From Amycolatopsis lurida (GTDB taxonomy: Bacteria; Actinomycetota; Actinomycetes; Mycobacteriales; Pseudonocardiaceae), in assembly GCF_900105055.1 (NCBI RefSeq), contig NZ_FNTA01000003.1, positions 124,001 through 188,000 on the forward strand: DNA of 64,000 nucleotides, in the 5' to 3' direction. How positions within the stretch are numbered: position 1 is the first letter of the stretch; each line of letters opens with the position of its first letter. The notes below the pieces were generated by a model that saw nothing but the letters and a program-made list of their open reading frames with translations, was not told where the DNA came from and made no database searches. The position numbers and the translations under genes were made by a program. This document shows, in pieces, positions 1-10,371 of this stretch.

Positions 1-18
1 AGGCCGTCGGCCGGTAGC

Positions 19-693
19 TCAGCGCGCGAGGCGGTCGAGCCATTCGGCGAGCATCGCTCGCTCGGCGGGAGTCAGGACGTCGCCGGGTTCCTTCTCCAAG
101 GCGGCTTTGAGCGCGATCGCGCGGCTGGGGATGTCCGAAGCCTTGTCCGGGCAGTCGGTGGTGATCGCCGCTATCACGTGCTCGCGCGCGGCGATGAGCA
201 GATCCGGATCGCGCTGTTCCGGCGGGCTCGCGAGGAAGGACAGGATCACCCCCATTCCCGTCGCGTGCACCAACTGCGCGGCTTGTTCGACCGGCACGCG
301 CAGCCTGCCCGCCTCGGCGATGCGTTCGATGATCCGGCGGAGCATCGCGTCGGCCTCCTGACGCGCTTCGCGAACGCGGGGCTCGCCGTACATGAGCATG
401 TAGAAGGCGGGCCGGCGCAGGCCGAACTCGACATGCAGGTCCCAACCTCGCCGGAGGTCGCGCACCGGGTCGCCGGTCTGCCCGAGAGCGTGCTTTCCCT
501 CCAGGTAGCTCTTGAAGCCGTACGTGGCGACAGCATCGAGAAGACCGTCCTTGTCGCCGAAGATCCGGTAGAGCGTCGGCGCCTGCACACCGGCGGCGGC
601 GCTGACCGCACGCGTCGACAGCGCCTCGCGCCCGCCCTCCTCCAAGAGCTCCGCGGCCGCGCGGATCAACCGGTCTTTCGTCGTCAACGTCAT
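19..693 (-). CDS. TetR/AcrR family transcriptional regulator
   Basis: The 224-residue protein opens with a TetR helix-turn-helix at about residues 6-55: the sequence RLIRAAAELLEEGG is followed by the recognition-helix region around TLYRIFGDKDGLLDAV. The rest is the variable ligand-binding and dimer domain. It starts at ATG 691-693 and is divergent from the SDR gene at 787. The 93-bp gap between them carries paired GATAAC/GTTATC and repeated CTGATA elements, so it probably represses itself and the SDR gene. The family assignment rests on the helix-turn-helix; the ligand cannot be read from sequence. Confidence 0.9.
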   Translation of the reverse strand: MTLTTKDRLIRAAAELLEEGGREALSTRAVSAAAGVQAPTLYRIFGDKDGLLDAVATYGFKSYLEGKHALGQTGDPVRDLRRGWDLHVEFGLRRPAFYMLMYGEPRVREARQEADAMLRRIIERIAEAGRLRVPVEQAAQLVHATGMGVILSFLASPPEQRDPDLLIAAREHVIAAITTDCPDKASDIPSRAIALKAALEKEPGDVLTPAERAMLAEWLDRLAR

Positions 694-701
694 GAATCGA
701 C

Positions 702-758
702 GATAACACCTACCTGATAGCGCTGGTTCGATATCGCTGATACAGTGATCTCGTTATC
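702..758. promoter_or_regulatory. Putative operator region between TetR and SDR genes
   Basis: The divergent gap holds GATAAC (702-707) and its inverse GTTATC (753-758), with a GATATC centre at 730-735. CTGATA is repeated directly at 714-719 and 737-742. The arrangement fits a TetR-controlled divergent promoter. Which repeat is the true half-site is not clear from one locus. Confidence 0.4.
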
Positions 759-786
759 AACGAAAACGCCTGATGGGAGTACTTGC

Positions 787-1512
787 ATGGCACGCGTAGC
801 GATCGTCACCGGCGGCTCGCGGGGCATCGGCAGGCAGTCGGCCGAGCGGCTGGCGTCCGACGGGTTCGCGGTCGTCGTCGTGTACGGCGGCAACAAGGAC
901 GAGGCCCAGGCCGCGGTCGACGCGATCACCGCCGGTGGAGGTCAGGCGATTGCGGCACAGGCCGATGTCGCGGACGAGCAGGCCGTCGCGGCCGTGTTCG
1001 ACGTCGCGGAGAAGACCTTCGGCGGAGTCGACGTCGTGGTCCACGCCGCGGGTGCCTTGTACCTCGCGCCGGTGGCCGAGCTGGACCTCGACCGGCTGGA
1101 CCGGTTGCACCGCACCAACATCCGCGGCACCTTCGTGGTCGACCAGCAGGCCTCCCGCCGCGTCCGCGACGGTGGCGCGATCATCAACTTCTCCACATCG
1201 GTGCTCGGCCTCGCGCTGCCGGGATACGCCGCCTATGCCGCGTCGAAGGGCGCGGTCGAGGCGATCACCCTGGTCCTCGCCCGCGAACTGCGCGGCCGCG
1301 ACATCACCGTGAACGCGGTCGCGCCCGGTCCGACCGCCACGGCGCTGTTCCTGGACGGCAAGGACGAGGCGACCGTCGCGAGCATGGCGGCGCAGTCTCC
1401 GCTCGAACGCCTCGGCACCCCGTCCGACATCGCCGAGGTCGTCTCGTTCCTGGCCGGCCCGGCCCGCTGGGTCAACGGCCAGGTCCTTCGCGCCAACGGC
1501 GGCATCGTCTGA
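787..1512 (+). CDS. SDR family NAD(P)-dependent oxidoreductase
   Basis: A classical short-chain dehydrogenase/reductase of 241 residues. The cofactor motif TGGSRGIG lies at residues 8-15, the structural motif appears as HAAG near 86-89, Ser occurs at 136-138 and the catalytic YAASK is at 150-154. An upstream in-frame start at 745 exists, but ATG 787 gives the normal family N-terminus (MARVAIVTGG) and has GGGAG just upstream. It is likely controlled by the divergent TetR gene. The substrate is unknown; similar enzymes are usually called 3-ketoacyl-ACP reductase-like. Confidence 0.9.
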   Translation: MARVAIVTGGSRGIGRQSAERLASDGFAVVVVYGGNKDEAQAAVDAITAGGGQAIAAQADVADEQAVAAVFDVAEKTFGGVDVVVHAAGALYLAPVAELDLDRLDRLHRTNIRGTFVVDQQASRRVRDGGAIINFSTSVLGLALPGYAAYAASKGAVEAITLVLARELRGRDITVNAVAPGPTATALFLDGKDEATVASMAAQSPLERLGTPSDIAEVVSFLAGPARWVNGQVLRANGGIV

Positions 1513-1541
1513 GCGGCGACCCGGATTCCGGGCTCGGGCAC

Positions 1542-1664
1542 GTTGCGAAAGCCACTTTCGCAACCTTCAGCGTTGGGAAAGAGGCTTTCGCAACGCCGGT
1601 GGGTGACCGGTCGCTCCGAGTACCCGGTGCTGCCCAGGCGCGTCGCGAAAGCCACTTTCGCGAC
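1542..1664. repeat. Three short GCGAAAG palindromes
   Basis: Three inverted repeats lie between the SDR and amphi-Trp genes. The first (1542-1551 with 1555-1564) has 10-bp perfect arms around CCA. The second (1571-1581 with 1585-1595) has one mismatch. The third (1642-1651 with 1655-1664) again has perfect 10-bp arms around CCA, exactly 100 bp from the first. They share the core GCGAAAGNCNCTTTCGC. They may be REP-like elements or act in termination. Confidence 0.7.
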
Positions 1665-1673
1665 ATGAAAAGC

Positions 1674-1706
1674 GGGCGGGCCCACCGCCGAAGCACGAGC
1701 CCGCCC
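1674..1706 (-). terminator. GC-rich hairpin downstream of the amphi-Trp gene
   Basis: Arms GGGCGGGC (1674-1681) and GCCCGCCC (1699-1706) surround a 17-base loop. The hairpin lies just past the stop of the minus-strand amphi-Trp gene. There is no U-tract, as is usual in actinomycetes. Confidence 0.5.
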
Positions 1707-1723
1707 AGTCCTTTATGGACAGA

Positions 1724-1987
1724 TCAGACGACGGTGCCCTCGGAGTCGTCGTCCGAGTCGCTCTCTTCGATCTTCCACTTCAGCTGGAACTCGACCTCTT
1801 CCTCGCCGTCACCGCGCTCGTGCTCGATCGAGAACTGCGCGCGGGCGGGGACGCGGAACCGTTCCCCGGCGATCTGGATGCGGAAAGAGGTCTCGGACTC
1901 GAGCGCGTCGGCGAGCCGGCGCAGTTTCGCGACGACGTCGGCGGTGGAGTAGACGCGTTCGACGTCTCGGGGAGCGGTTCCGGTCAC
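1724..1987 (-). CDS. amphi-Trp domain-containing protein
   Basis: A small acidic 87-residue protein matching the amphi-Trp pattern: FRIQIAGERFRVP, then an acidic EHERGDGEEEVEFQLKW strand ending in the conserved tryptophan, and an acidic tail. The family is widespread in archaea and actinobacteria and has no assigned function. The GTG start at 1987 is chosen because GGAGG sits five bases upstream. The longer ORF reaching 2053 has no such site and would extend into the neighbouring intergenic space. Confidence 0.8.
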   Translation of the reverse strand: MTGTAPRDVERVYSTADVVAKLRRLADALESETSFRIQIAGERFRVPARAQFSIEHERGDGEEEVEFQLKWKIEESDSDDDSEGTVV

Positions 1988-2068
1988 GGTTTCCTCCAGG
2001 GTCCGACACCCTGGCCGGGTGTCCGTGCCGTCATTCAATCGCGTGATCATCATGTCGCGGAGCCGGGG

Positions 2069-2665
2069 TCACAGTGACCGGGCGAGACGGAAGCCGACGT
2101 CGTCGACCCGGAAGGTCGGGTGACTGCGACGTCGTACCGAAGCCCGGCAGCTCCAGTGCTCGTCGAACCAGCCGCCGCCCTTCAGAACCCGGTATTCGCC
2201 GTACACCTCGGCGTCGTACACCTCCCAGCACCATTCCCAGACGTTGCCGAGCATGTCGTGGAGGCCCCACGCGTTGGGCGCCTTGCCACCGACTTCGTGC
2301 ACGGTCTCCGCGGAGTTCTCGCGGTACCAGGCGATCTCGTCGAGCGGCCCGTAGCGCGGACCGCTCGTGCCGGCGCGGCAGGCGTACTCCCATTCCGCTT
2401 CCGAGGGCAGCCGATAGCCGTTCGCGGTCCGGTCCCAGGCCGGGGAATCCAGCCGGTAGGCGGGAGTGAGGCCTTCCTGTTCGGACAGGGTGTTGCAGAA
2501 CCCCAGGGCGTCCTGCCAGGAGACGTCGACGAGGGGGAGCCTGCCGGGCTCGCGGGTGACCGGAACCGGGGCGAGCAGAAAAGACGCGACCTCGACGGTC
2601 CACTTCCGCTGTGTACGCCGGTCCGCCAGCGTCACCTCGCCCGCCGGCACAGTGATCATCTCCAT
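2069..2665 (-). CDS. SUMF1/formylglycine-generating-enzyme-like protein
   Basis: A 198-residue protein with the SUMF1/FGE-sulfatase fold: early TVPAGEVTLADR, then the signature blocks RLPSEAEWEYACRAG, GLHDMLGNVWEWCWEVY, VLKGGGWFDEHWSCR and a C-terminal VGFRLAR. It is shorter than aerobic FGEs (about 300 residues). At the active site only one cysteine remains (WSCR); the partner position expected in GGSW-L-C is replaced. No sulfatase gene is nearby. It is therefore more likely a FGE-like protein of other function than a sulfatase activator. The start is ATG 2665, with a second in-frame ATG two codons on. Confidence 0.75.
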   Translation of the reverse strand: MEMITVPAGEVTLADRRTQRKWTVEVASFLLAPVPVTREPGRLPLVDVSWQDALGFCNTLSEQEGLTPAYRLDSPAWDRTANGYRLPSEAEWEYACRAGTSGPRYGPLDEIAWYRENSAETVHEVGGKAPNAWGLHDMLGNVWEWCWEVYDAEVYGEYRVLKGGGWFDEHWSCRASVRRRSHPTFRVDDVGFRLARSL

Positions 2666-2726
2666 GGTGCGGCCGATGCTACCCAGCGCGCGGGCGGGTG
2701 GCTCGACGTCCACCCGCCCGCGCGGT

Positions 2727-3863
2727 TCACGAGCGCTTCTCTCGCAGGACGAGCGGCAGCGCGACGACGGTGATAGCCGCGCTGATCCAGATGGCGTACC
2801 GGTAATCACCGGTCGACTCCGTGACGAAACCGGCGAGCACCGGCCCCAGGAACGCGCCCGCGTTCAGCGCGACGGTCGCGAACGAGCCGCCCAGCGTCGG
2901 AGCTCCCGGGGCCACGTGCATGATCCGGGCGACGAGCGCGGAACCGCAGCCGAACGACAGTCCACCTTGGACGGACGTCACGACGAACAGGGCGACCGGG
3001 TGCGTGCCGACAATCGCCAGCACCACCCAGCCCACCGGCAGGGCGCACAACCCGAGCACGAGACCGCGCCGGAGTTCGCCGTCGCCCGTGCGGCCTGCCA
3101 CCGTGACGCCGAGGAACGCGCCGACGCCGAACGCCGCCAGCAGCCCCGAAACCGCCCCGGCCGGGAGGTGGGCGACGTCCGTCGCGATGACCGCGAGGAA
3201 GGCGAACGTCGCGAAGGTGGCGCCGTTCACCAACGCGCCGAGGAGCATCGCCTGTCGGACGGGAGGTGCTTTCAGTTCACGTGCTTCGTGCCTGATCGAG
3301 ACTTCGCGCGGAACCGCCGCATCGGCGGGTGCGGAACGGAACACCAGTACCAGCGCGGGAAGGCACAACGCGGCGACGGCCCAGAACGCGGACCGCCAGC
3401 CGGCGAGGTCACCCAGTACGGCACCCGCCGGCACTCCGGCGACACACGACAGCGTGATACCCGCCAGCAGCACCGCGGTCGCTCGCGCCTGCTTTCCCGG
3501 CGGCGCCAGGGTGACCGCCACGGGCATGGCGACGGCGAGGAAGCCGGCGTTGACGATGGCCGCGACGATCCGGGTGCCGAACAGCAGCGGGAAACTCGTC
3601 GTCACGGCGCCGATGACGTGCACCACGACGAAGACGGTCAGGAACCCGGCCAAGGCACGGCGTCGTGGCCAGCGCGCGCTGAGCACGGCCATGGCGGGTG
3701 CGCCGACGATCATTCCGACGGCGTAGGCCGACGTCAGCGCGGCGGCCGCGCCCACCGGGACGGACAGGTCACCGGCGATCCCCGGCACGAGACCGGAAGC
3801 CATGAATTCGGAGGTGCCTTGCGCGAAGACGGCAAGGCCGAGGACATAGACGAACAGGGGCAA
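2727..3863 (-). CDS. MFS transporter (DHA1-type drug efflux)
   Basis: This 378-residue membrane protein has about twelve hydrophobic segments. The N-terminus VYVLGLAVFAQGTSEFMASGLVPGIA is typical of the Cmr/YdhP-like DHA1 drug:H+ antiporters, which share the sequence GTSEFM. A loop 2-3 motif follows as SARWPRRRALAG. The likely role is proton-coupled export of a drug or metabolite from the inner membrane. It sits on the same strand as the SUMF1-like gene with a 61-bp gap. The substrate cannot be inferred. Confidence 0.88.
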   Translation of the reverse strand: MPLFVYVLGLAVFAQGTSEFMASGLVPGIAGDLSVPVGAAAALTSAYAVGMIVGAPAMAVLSARWPRRRALAGFLTVFVVVHVIGAVTTSFPLLFGTRIVAAIVNAGFLAVAMPVAVTLAPPGKQARATAVLLAGITLSCVAGVPAGAVLGDLAGWRSAFWAVAALCLPALVLVFRSAPADAAVPREVSIRHEARELKAPPVRQAMLLGALVNGATFATFAFLAVIATDVAHLPAGAVSGLLAAFGVGAFLGVTVAGRTGDGELRRGLVLGLCALPVGWVVLAIVGTHPVALFVVTSVQGGLSFGCGSALVARIMHVAPGAPTLGGSFATVALNAGAFLGPVLAGFVTESTGDYRYAIWISAAITVVALPLVLREKRS

Positions 3864-4214
3864 CGGACGACTCCCAAGGAAAGTGAGCAGGAGGAGCCGT
3901 GCGCGAGGCAGGAAGAAGTCCGGCCGGACGCACGGAACAGCGCTCCGGTCACCGGGAAGCGAGAGGACCGACGCCTAACGGCCGGACACGACGACTCGCC
4001 GCCGGATGACCGGCGGCGGGGTTCTGTCCGACTCGGGGCTCGTCACGGGACGCACACTACACACGTCCGCCGTCGCGCCTCAACCCGATTGGAACAGCCC
4101 CCGTTCCGCGTACCGGAACGCTTTCGTTGCCCGCCGGAATGAACCCGAGTAATGCGCTCTGACCTGCGGTTTTCCTCATTGTTCCGGTACTGGGATTCGG
4201 TTAACCTCGACTTC
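3864..4214. other. Intergenic region with two small palindromes
   Basis: This 351-bp gap separates the divergent MFS gene and the gene at 4215. A hairpin CGCCGCCGG/CCGGCGGCG lies at 3997-4018 and a palindrome CGTTCCG/CGGAACG at 4102-4120. Promoters for both genes must lie here. I see no convincing gene. Confidence 0.5.
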
Positions 4215-5294
4215 ATGATTCCCACTGTTGTCTGGGGTACAGGCAACATCGGCCGTGCCTCCATCCGGGCCGTCGAGGCGCATCCGGCGCTGGAACTCAC
4301 CGGGGTGCTCGTGCACGATTCCGCGAAGGTCGGCCGTGACGCGGCCGCGCTCGCGGGAATCGACGGCGAACTGGGTGTGGCGGCGACCGATGATGTCGAA
4401 GCGGTTCTGGCGGCGGGGCCGCGAGCGGTGGTGTACGCGGCATCCGGGGACATCCGGCCCGCCGAAGCGCTGGCCGACATCGTCCGCGCGATCCGGGCCG
4501 GGGCGGTGGTGGTGACGCCCGCGCTCTACGCGCTGTACGACCAGCGCAACGCGCCCGCAGAACTGCGCGAGCCGGTGCTCGCGGCGATCGCGGAGGGCGG
4601 CGGCTCGCTCTTCGTCTCCGGCGTGGATCCGGGATGGGGCAACGACATCCTGCCGTTGCTGATCAGCGGGCTCGGCACCACCGTGGACGTCGTCCGCTGT
4701 CAGGAGATCTTCGACTACTCCACCTACGACCAGCCGGATTCCGTCCGCTATCTGGTCGGGATGGGGCAGCCGATGGACTACGAGCCGCCGATGCTGGCCC
4801 CGTCGGTGCCCACGATGGTGTGGGGCGGGCAGGTGCGGCTGATCGCCCGCGGTCTCGGTGTCGACCTGGACGAGATCCGCGAGACGCTCGACCGACGTCC
4901 GTTGGAAAAGACCGTGACCACGCGGGCGATGGGCGATTTCGAAGAGGGCACTCAGGGCGCGGTCCGCTTCGAAGTGCAGGGGATCGTGGACGGTGCGCCC
5001 CGGATCGTCATCGAGCACGTCACCCGGATCCACTCGTCGTGTGCGCCGGACTGGCCGATGCCGCCCAGCGGCGACGGGGCGCACAAGGTGATCATCGAGG
5101 GCCGCCCCAGGATCGAAGTCTCGGTCGAGGCCGTCGACGAGGGCGAGAACCGGTCCGCCGGCGGCAACGCGACCGCGGTCGGCAGGCTGGTCGGCGCCAT
5201 CGACTGGCTCGTGGAGGCCGAACCGGGCCTCTACGACGCGCTCGACGTCCCCCTGCGACCGGCGACCGGCAAGCTCGGAAGGAGCGCGCGATGA
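4215..5294 (+). CDS. Dihydrodipicolinate-reductase-like NAD(P)H-dependent amine dehydrogenase family protein
   Basis: A 359-residue oxidoreductase with a Rossmann N-terminus (VVWGTGNIGRASIRAV, residues 4-19). It resembles the actinobacterial family related to 2,4-diaminopentanoate dehydrogenase and dihydrodipicolinate reductase; HPALELTGVLVHDSAKVGRD is the typical second strand and cofactor loop. ATG 4215 is chosen over 4152 because it begins directly with the Rossmann strand. Its stop overlaps the next start (ATGA), so it is translationally coupled to the AhpD-like gene, and the two probably act in one catabolic step. The substrate is unknown. Confidence 0.8.
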   Translation: MIPTVVWGTGNIGRASIRAVEAHPALELTGVLVHDSAKVGRDAAALAGIDGELGVAATDDVEAVLAAGPRAVVYAASGDIRPAEALADIVRAIRAGAVVVTPALYALYDQRNAPAELREPVLAAIAEGGGSLFVSGVDPGWGNDILPLLISGLGTTVDVVRCQEIFDYSTYDQPDSVRYLVGMGQPMDYEPPMLAPSVPTMVWGGQVRLIARGLGVDLDEIRETLDRRPLEKTVTTRAMGDFEEGTQGAVRFEVQGIVDGAPRIVIEHVTRIHSSCAPDWPMPPSGDGAHKVIIEGRPRIEVSVEAVDEGENRSAGGNATAVGRLVGAIDWLVEAEPGLYDALDVPLRPATGKLGRSAR

Positions 5295-5770
5295 ACATCG
5301 ACATTCCCGAGGGTAAGGACCCGATCGGCTACGTATGGGGCGAGATGGTGCCCGGTATCGGTGTCGCCGCCTCGCAACTCTCGCTCGCGGTGTACTCGCA
5401 CACCACGCTGGGGCTCCGCGAGTTCGAGGCGGCCCGGTTGCGGATCGCGCAGATCAACGGCTGCGTCTTCTGCTTGGACTGGCGGACCGAGCGCGACGGG
5501 GTGAAGGTCGAGGAGGAGTTCGCCGACGCGGTGACCGAGTGGCGCACCACCGACGCGTTCGACGAGCGGACCCGGCTGGCCGCCGAGTATGCCGAACGTT
5601 ACGCGCTCGACCACCACGGCATCGACGACGAGTTCTGGAAGCGGATGGCCGAGCACTACAGCCAGAAGGAAATCGTCGAACTGAGCATGAGCATCGGATC
5701 CTGGCTCGCCTTCGGACGGCTGAACCACGTTTTGGGGATCGACACCGTCTGCGTTCTGCCGAAGCTATGA
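5291..5770 (+). CDS. Carboxymuconolactone decarboxylase (AhpD-like) family protein
   Basis: A 159-residue all-helical protein with the AhpD-type core: REFEAARLRIAQINGCVFCLDWRT carries the redox-like CxxC pair. The histidine usual after CxxC in AhpD (CxxCxxxH) is not present, so peroxidase-partner activity is uncertain. The start codon overlaps the preceding stop (ATGA). It ends one base before a strong hairpin that also serves the convergent cholesterol oxidase gene. It is likely a small oxidoreductase or hydrolase working with the preceding dehydrogenase. Confidence 0.82.
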   Translation: MNIDIPEGKDPIGYVWGEMVPGIGVAASQLSLAVYSHTTLGLREFEAARLRIAQINGCVFCLDWRTERDGVKVEEEFADAVTEWRTTDAFDERTRLAAEYAERYALDHHGIDDEFWKRMAEHYSQKEIVELSMSIGSWLAFGRLNHVLGIDTVCVLPKL

Positions 5771-5803
5771 GAAAAGGCCGAGGGCGGCGCCCTCGGCCTT
5801 TTC
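5771..5803. terminator. Bidirectional terminator hairpin
   Basis: Perfect 15-bp arms at 5771-5785 and 5789-5803 enclose a 3-base loop. The arms begin with GAAAA and end with TTTTC, giving a short U-run in both directions. It lies between convergent genes ending at 5770 and 5812. Confidence 0.9.
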
Positions 5804-5811
5804 GATCGTCG

Positions 5812-7892
<2,081 letters not shown>

Positions 7893-7990
7893 CCCGTTGG
7901 CGCACAAGGTGTCATCGAGCGCCGAGCGCGCGTAGAACACCGGCGCCTCGATCCGGTGCCGTTCACATACATGGACATAATTCACATCCG

Positions 7991-8020
7991 TTGACGACCG
8001 ACAGGGACGTGAACTATAAA
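7991..8020 (+). promoter_or_regulatory. Vegetative-type promoter for the CBM2/beta-helix operon
   Basis: A -35 box TTGACG (7991-7996) and a -10 box TATAAA (8015-8020) are separated by 18 bp. They lie 60 bp ahead of the GTG start at 8080. Confidence 0.7.
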
Positions 8021-8079
8021 GACGGGGTCCGGGTGTACACGCCGCAACACCTTCCGTCAGTCCGTCACGGAGGTTTCGG

Positions 8080-10371
8080 GTGTCCCGAAAAAGTCCTCTT
8101 CGTCGAGCCGTCCTCCCGGCGATCGCCGCCGTGGTCGCCACCGCCGCACTACTGCAGGTACCGCCCCAGGTGGCGGACGCGGCGCCGGGTCCCGGCGCGT
8201 TGCCCGGCCTCGACCTCGGAGCGGCCAACCGTCGCGCGCCGGTCTCGGGACTCTACGACTGGTCCAAGGCCGGGTATCGCGGCGGTGCCGCGCTGCCCGG
8301 CTCCGGCGAAGTGAATCCGAACGCCACCTGCCAGGTCACCGCGGCCGAACTGGCGAGCCAGTACAACGTCAAACCCGACGACGGCGCCGACGACACGAAC
8401 GGGATCCAGTCGGCGATCGACGGGATCAAGAGCGCGTGTTCGCCGTCCGGGAGCTACACCAAGCTCAGCACGATCACCTTCCCGGCGGGCCGGTTCGACG
8501 TCACGCACGAGATCCACGTCGACGCCGACTACCTGATCCTGCGGGGTGCGGGCAAGGACGCCACGAAGTTCGTCTACGAACCCGACGCGAACACCCTCTA
8601 CGACACGCTCACCCCGGACGGTTCCGACTGGGACGAGGACGGGATGACCTCGGGCGCGGGCAAGGGCGGTTGGTTGTGGCCCGGTCGCGGGCTGTTCCGG
8701 GTCCAGTCCAGGGGAGTGCACACGTCCTACTCCAGCGACCACGCCTCGGCGCCCGCGAACCGCAAGGACATCTTCGAGGGCACGATCAACGTCCATTGGA
8801 AAGCCGGGGTGAAGCTGCGGGGCAAGCCGGGCGACACCGCGTTCGCCGCGCGGACGGGGGACAAGGTCGTCCACCTGGCAAGCAGCGGTGCGCTCACCTC
8901 GCTCGCCGCCGGGAACCTGGTCAACATCAGGGCGGCCAACTCGCGGAAGTTCTACGAGCAGCAGCAGGCCACGCCGACCACCTTCCCGTTGCTGAACATG
9001 CACATGCGCCAGCAGATCTTCACGATCGCGGCGCTCGACACGACCGCGCGCACGATCACCCTGGACAAACCGCTCGAGTACGACGTCCCGGTGAACTCCA
9101 CTTCCGACGGTTCGAGCCCGATCGACGGTGCCACCTACGACTCGAAGGCGGCACCGCTGGTCGACCCGGTGCTCGGTGTCGGGTTCGAGAATCTCGGCTT
9201 CACCCAGGACATGCCGGGCCTGAACCCCGCTGAGGCGAACAACAACTACGGGAACATGGCGCCGGCCGCGGAGATGCACGGGATCGTCTTCAAGTGGGCG
9301 GCGAACTCCTGGGTCCGCGGCATCCGCGCGGAGATGACCGGATCACATCCGATCGTCACCGAGGAGGCCAAGAATCTCCAGATCGTCGACAACGAACTCC
9401 ATGGCTCGTGGAACAAGGGCAAGGGCGGCAATGGCTACTTCCGAGGTTCCCGGGTCTGGGATTCGCTCTACGCCGGCAACACTTCGACCCTGCTGCGGCA
9501 TTTCACCTTCCAGTGGTCCGCCGCGGGCAACGTGGTGATCGGCAACTCGTTCGACTCCGACCTCAACCTGCACGGCGGCTGGGAACGCAACAACCTGTTC
9601 GAACTCAACACGGTCAAGGTCCCGTACGCGCACCGCTCCGGAAACTGCCGGGCCAACTGCGGCGAGGAGGGCGGCGGCGGACCCGACGATTCGAACTGGT
9701 TCCCGATCTGGTGGGGCGCGGGCAAGAAGGCGGTCAAGTGGTCGGGCGCTACCGGCTACCGCAACGTGTTCTTCAACAACGCCATGACCAAACAGCTCGC
9801 GGACAACGGCCCGTATAACGACTTCTACGCCGACCGGCATCGTGTCTACTCCTTCGGCTGGGATGGCACCGGGTACAAACACCTCGACGTCGGTGGCATA
9901 CCCATCGCCGACTGGGCGAAGAACGAGCAGCGGGACTACACCGGTGGGCACGGCGTCGACGCGACCAAGACCGATGCCGCGTCGTCGCTCTTCCTGAAGT
10001 CCGTCGACGGCACCCCGCCGTCTTCCCCGTCTTCGACGACGACCCAGACCCCGAGCGCGTGCCTGAACGCGACGTTCACCCGTAAGTCGGTCTGGGAGAG
10101 CGGCTACGGAGGCGCCTTCTCGATCACCAACACCTGTTCGGCCGCCGTCGGTTCGTGGGCGGTCGAGTTCGACCTGCCGTCCGGGACGACGATCACCGGA
10201 TCGTGGAGTTCGGTGCCGACCAGGACCGGACAGCACTACCGGTTCGGGAACGCGGCCCACAACGGCAGCGTCAAACCCGGCGGCACGGCGACGTTCGGCT
10301 TCAACGCCGCCGGTCAGGGACTCCCGGTCGCGTGCACGATCGCCGGAACGAAATGCGGAGGCACGGAATGA
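8080..10371 (+). CDS. Secreted beta-helix polysaccharide-degrading-type protein with C-terminal CBM2
   Basis: A 763-residue exported protein. A Sec signal peptide (residues 1-34, cut near ADA-AP) is followed by a pectate-lyase-3-like right-handed beta-helix (about 45-640; opening FPAGRFDVTHEIHVDADYL and later NGYFRGSRVWDSLYAG). A Ser/Thr/Pro linker leads to a cellulose/chitin-binding CBM2 (about 660-763) with the conserved tryptophans and a terminal disulfide. The GTG start has GGAGG six bases upstream and a good promoter. It is translationally coupled to the next gene (ATGA). It is probably a lyase or hydrolase on plant or fungal polysaccharide; no family-specific catalytic residues could be assigned. 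Confidence 0.82.
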   Translation: MSRKSPLRRAVLPAIAAVVATAALLQVPPQVADAAPGPGALPGLDLGAANRRAPVSGLYDWSKAGYRGGAALPGSGEVNPNATCQVTAAELASQYNVKPDDGADDTNGIQSAIDGIKSACSPSGSYTKLSTITFPAGRFDVTHEIHVDADYLILRGAGKDATKFVYEPDANTLYDTLTPDGSDWDEDGMTSGAGKGGWLWPGRGLFRVQSRGVHTSYSSDHASAPANRKDIFEGTINVHWKAGVKLRGKPGDTAFAARTGDKVVHLASSGALTSLAAGNLVNIRAANSRKFYEQQQATPTTFPLLNMHMRQQIFTIAALDTTARTITLDKPLEYDVPVNSTSDGSSPIDGATYDSKAAPLVDPVLGVGFENLGFTQDMPGLNPAEANNNYGNMAPAAEMHGIVFKWAANSWVRGIRAEMTGSHPIVTEEAKNLQIVDNELHGSWNKGKGGNGYFRGSRVWDSLYAGNTSTLLRHFTFQWSAAGNVVIGNSFDSDLNLHGGWERNNLFELNTVKVPYAHRSGNCRANCGEEGGGGPDDSNWFPIWWGAGKKAVKWSGATGYRNVFFNNAMTKQLADNGPYNDFYADRHRVYSFGWDGTGYKHLDVGGIPIADWAKNEQRDYTGGHGVDATKTDAASSLFLKSVDGTPPSSPSSTTTQTPSACLNATFTRKSVWESGYGGAFSITNTCSAAVGSWAVEFDLPSGTTITGSWSSVPTRTGQHYRFGNAAHNGSVKPGGTATFGFNAAGQGLPVACTIAGTKCGGTE

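Noticed and set aside
1542..1664. Possible CRISPR-like array
   Set aside because: Only three short palindromes with unequal gaps are present, no spacer-size regularity and no cas genes nearby.
2466..4142. Long plus-strand open frame opposite the SUMF1-like and MFS genes
   Set aside because: The translation is a low-complexity Arg/His/Asp-rich sequence. The minus-strand MFS and SUMF1-like proteins explain the region.
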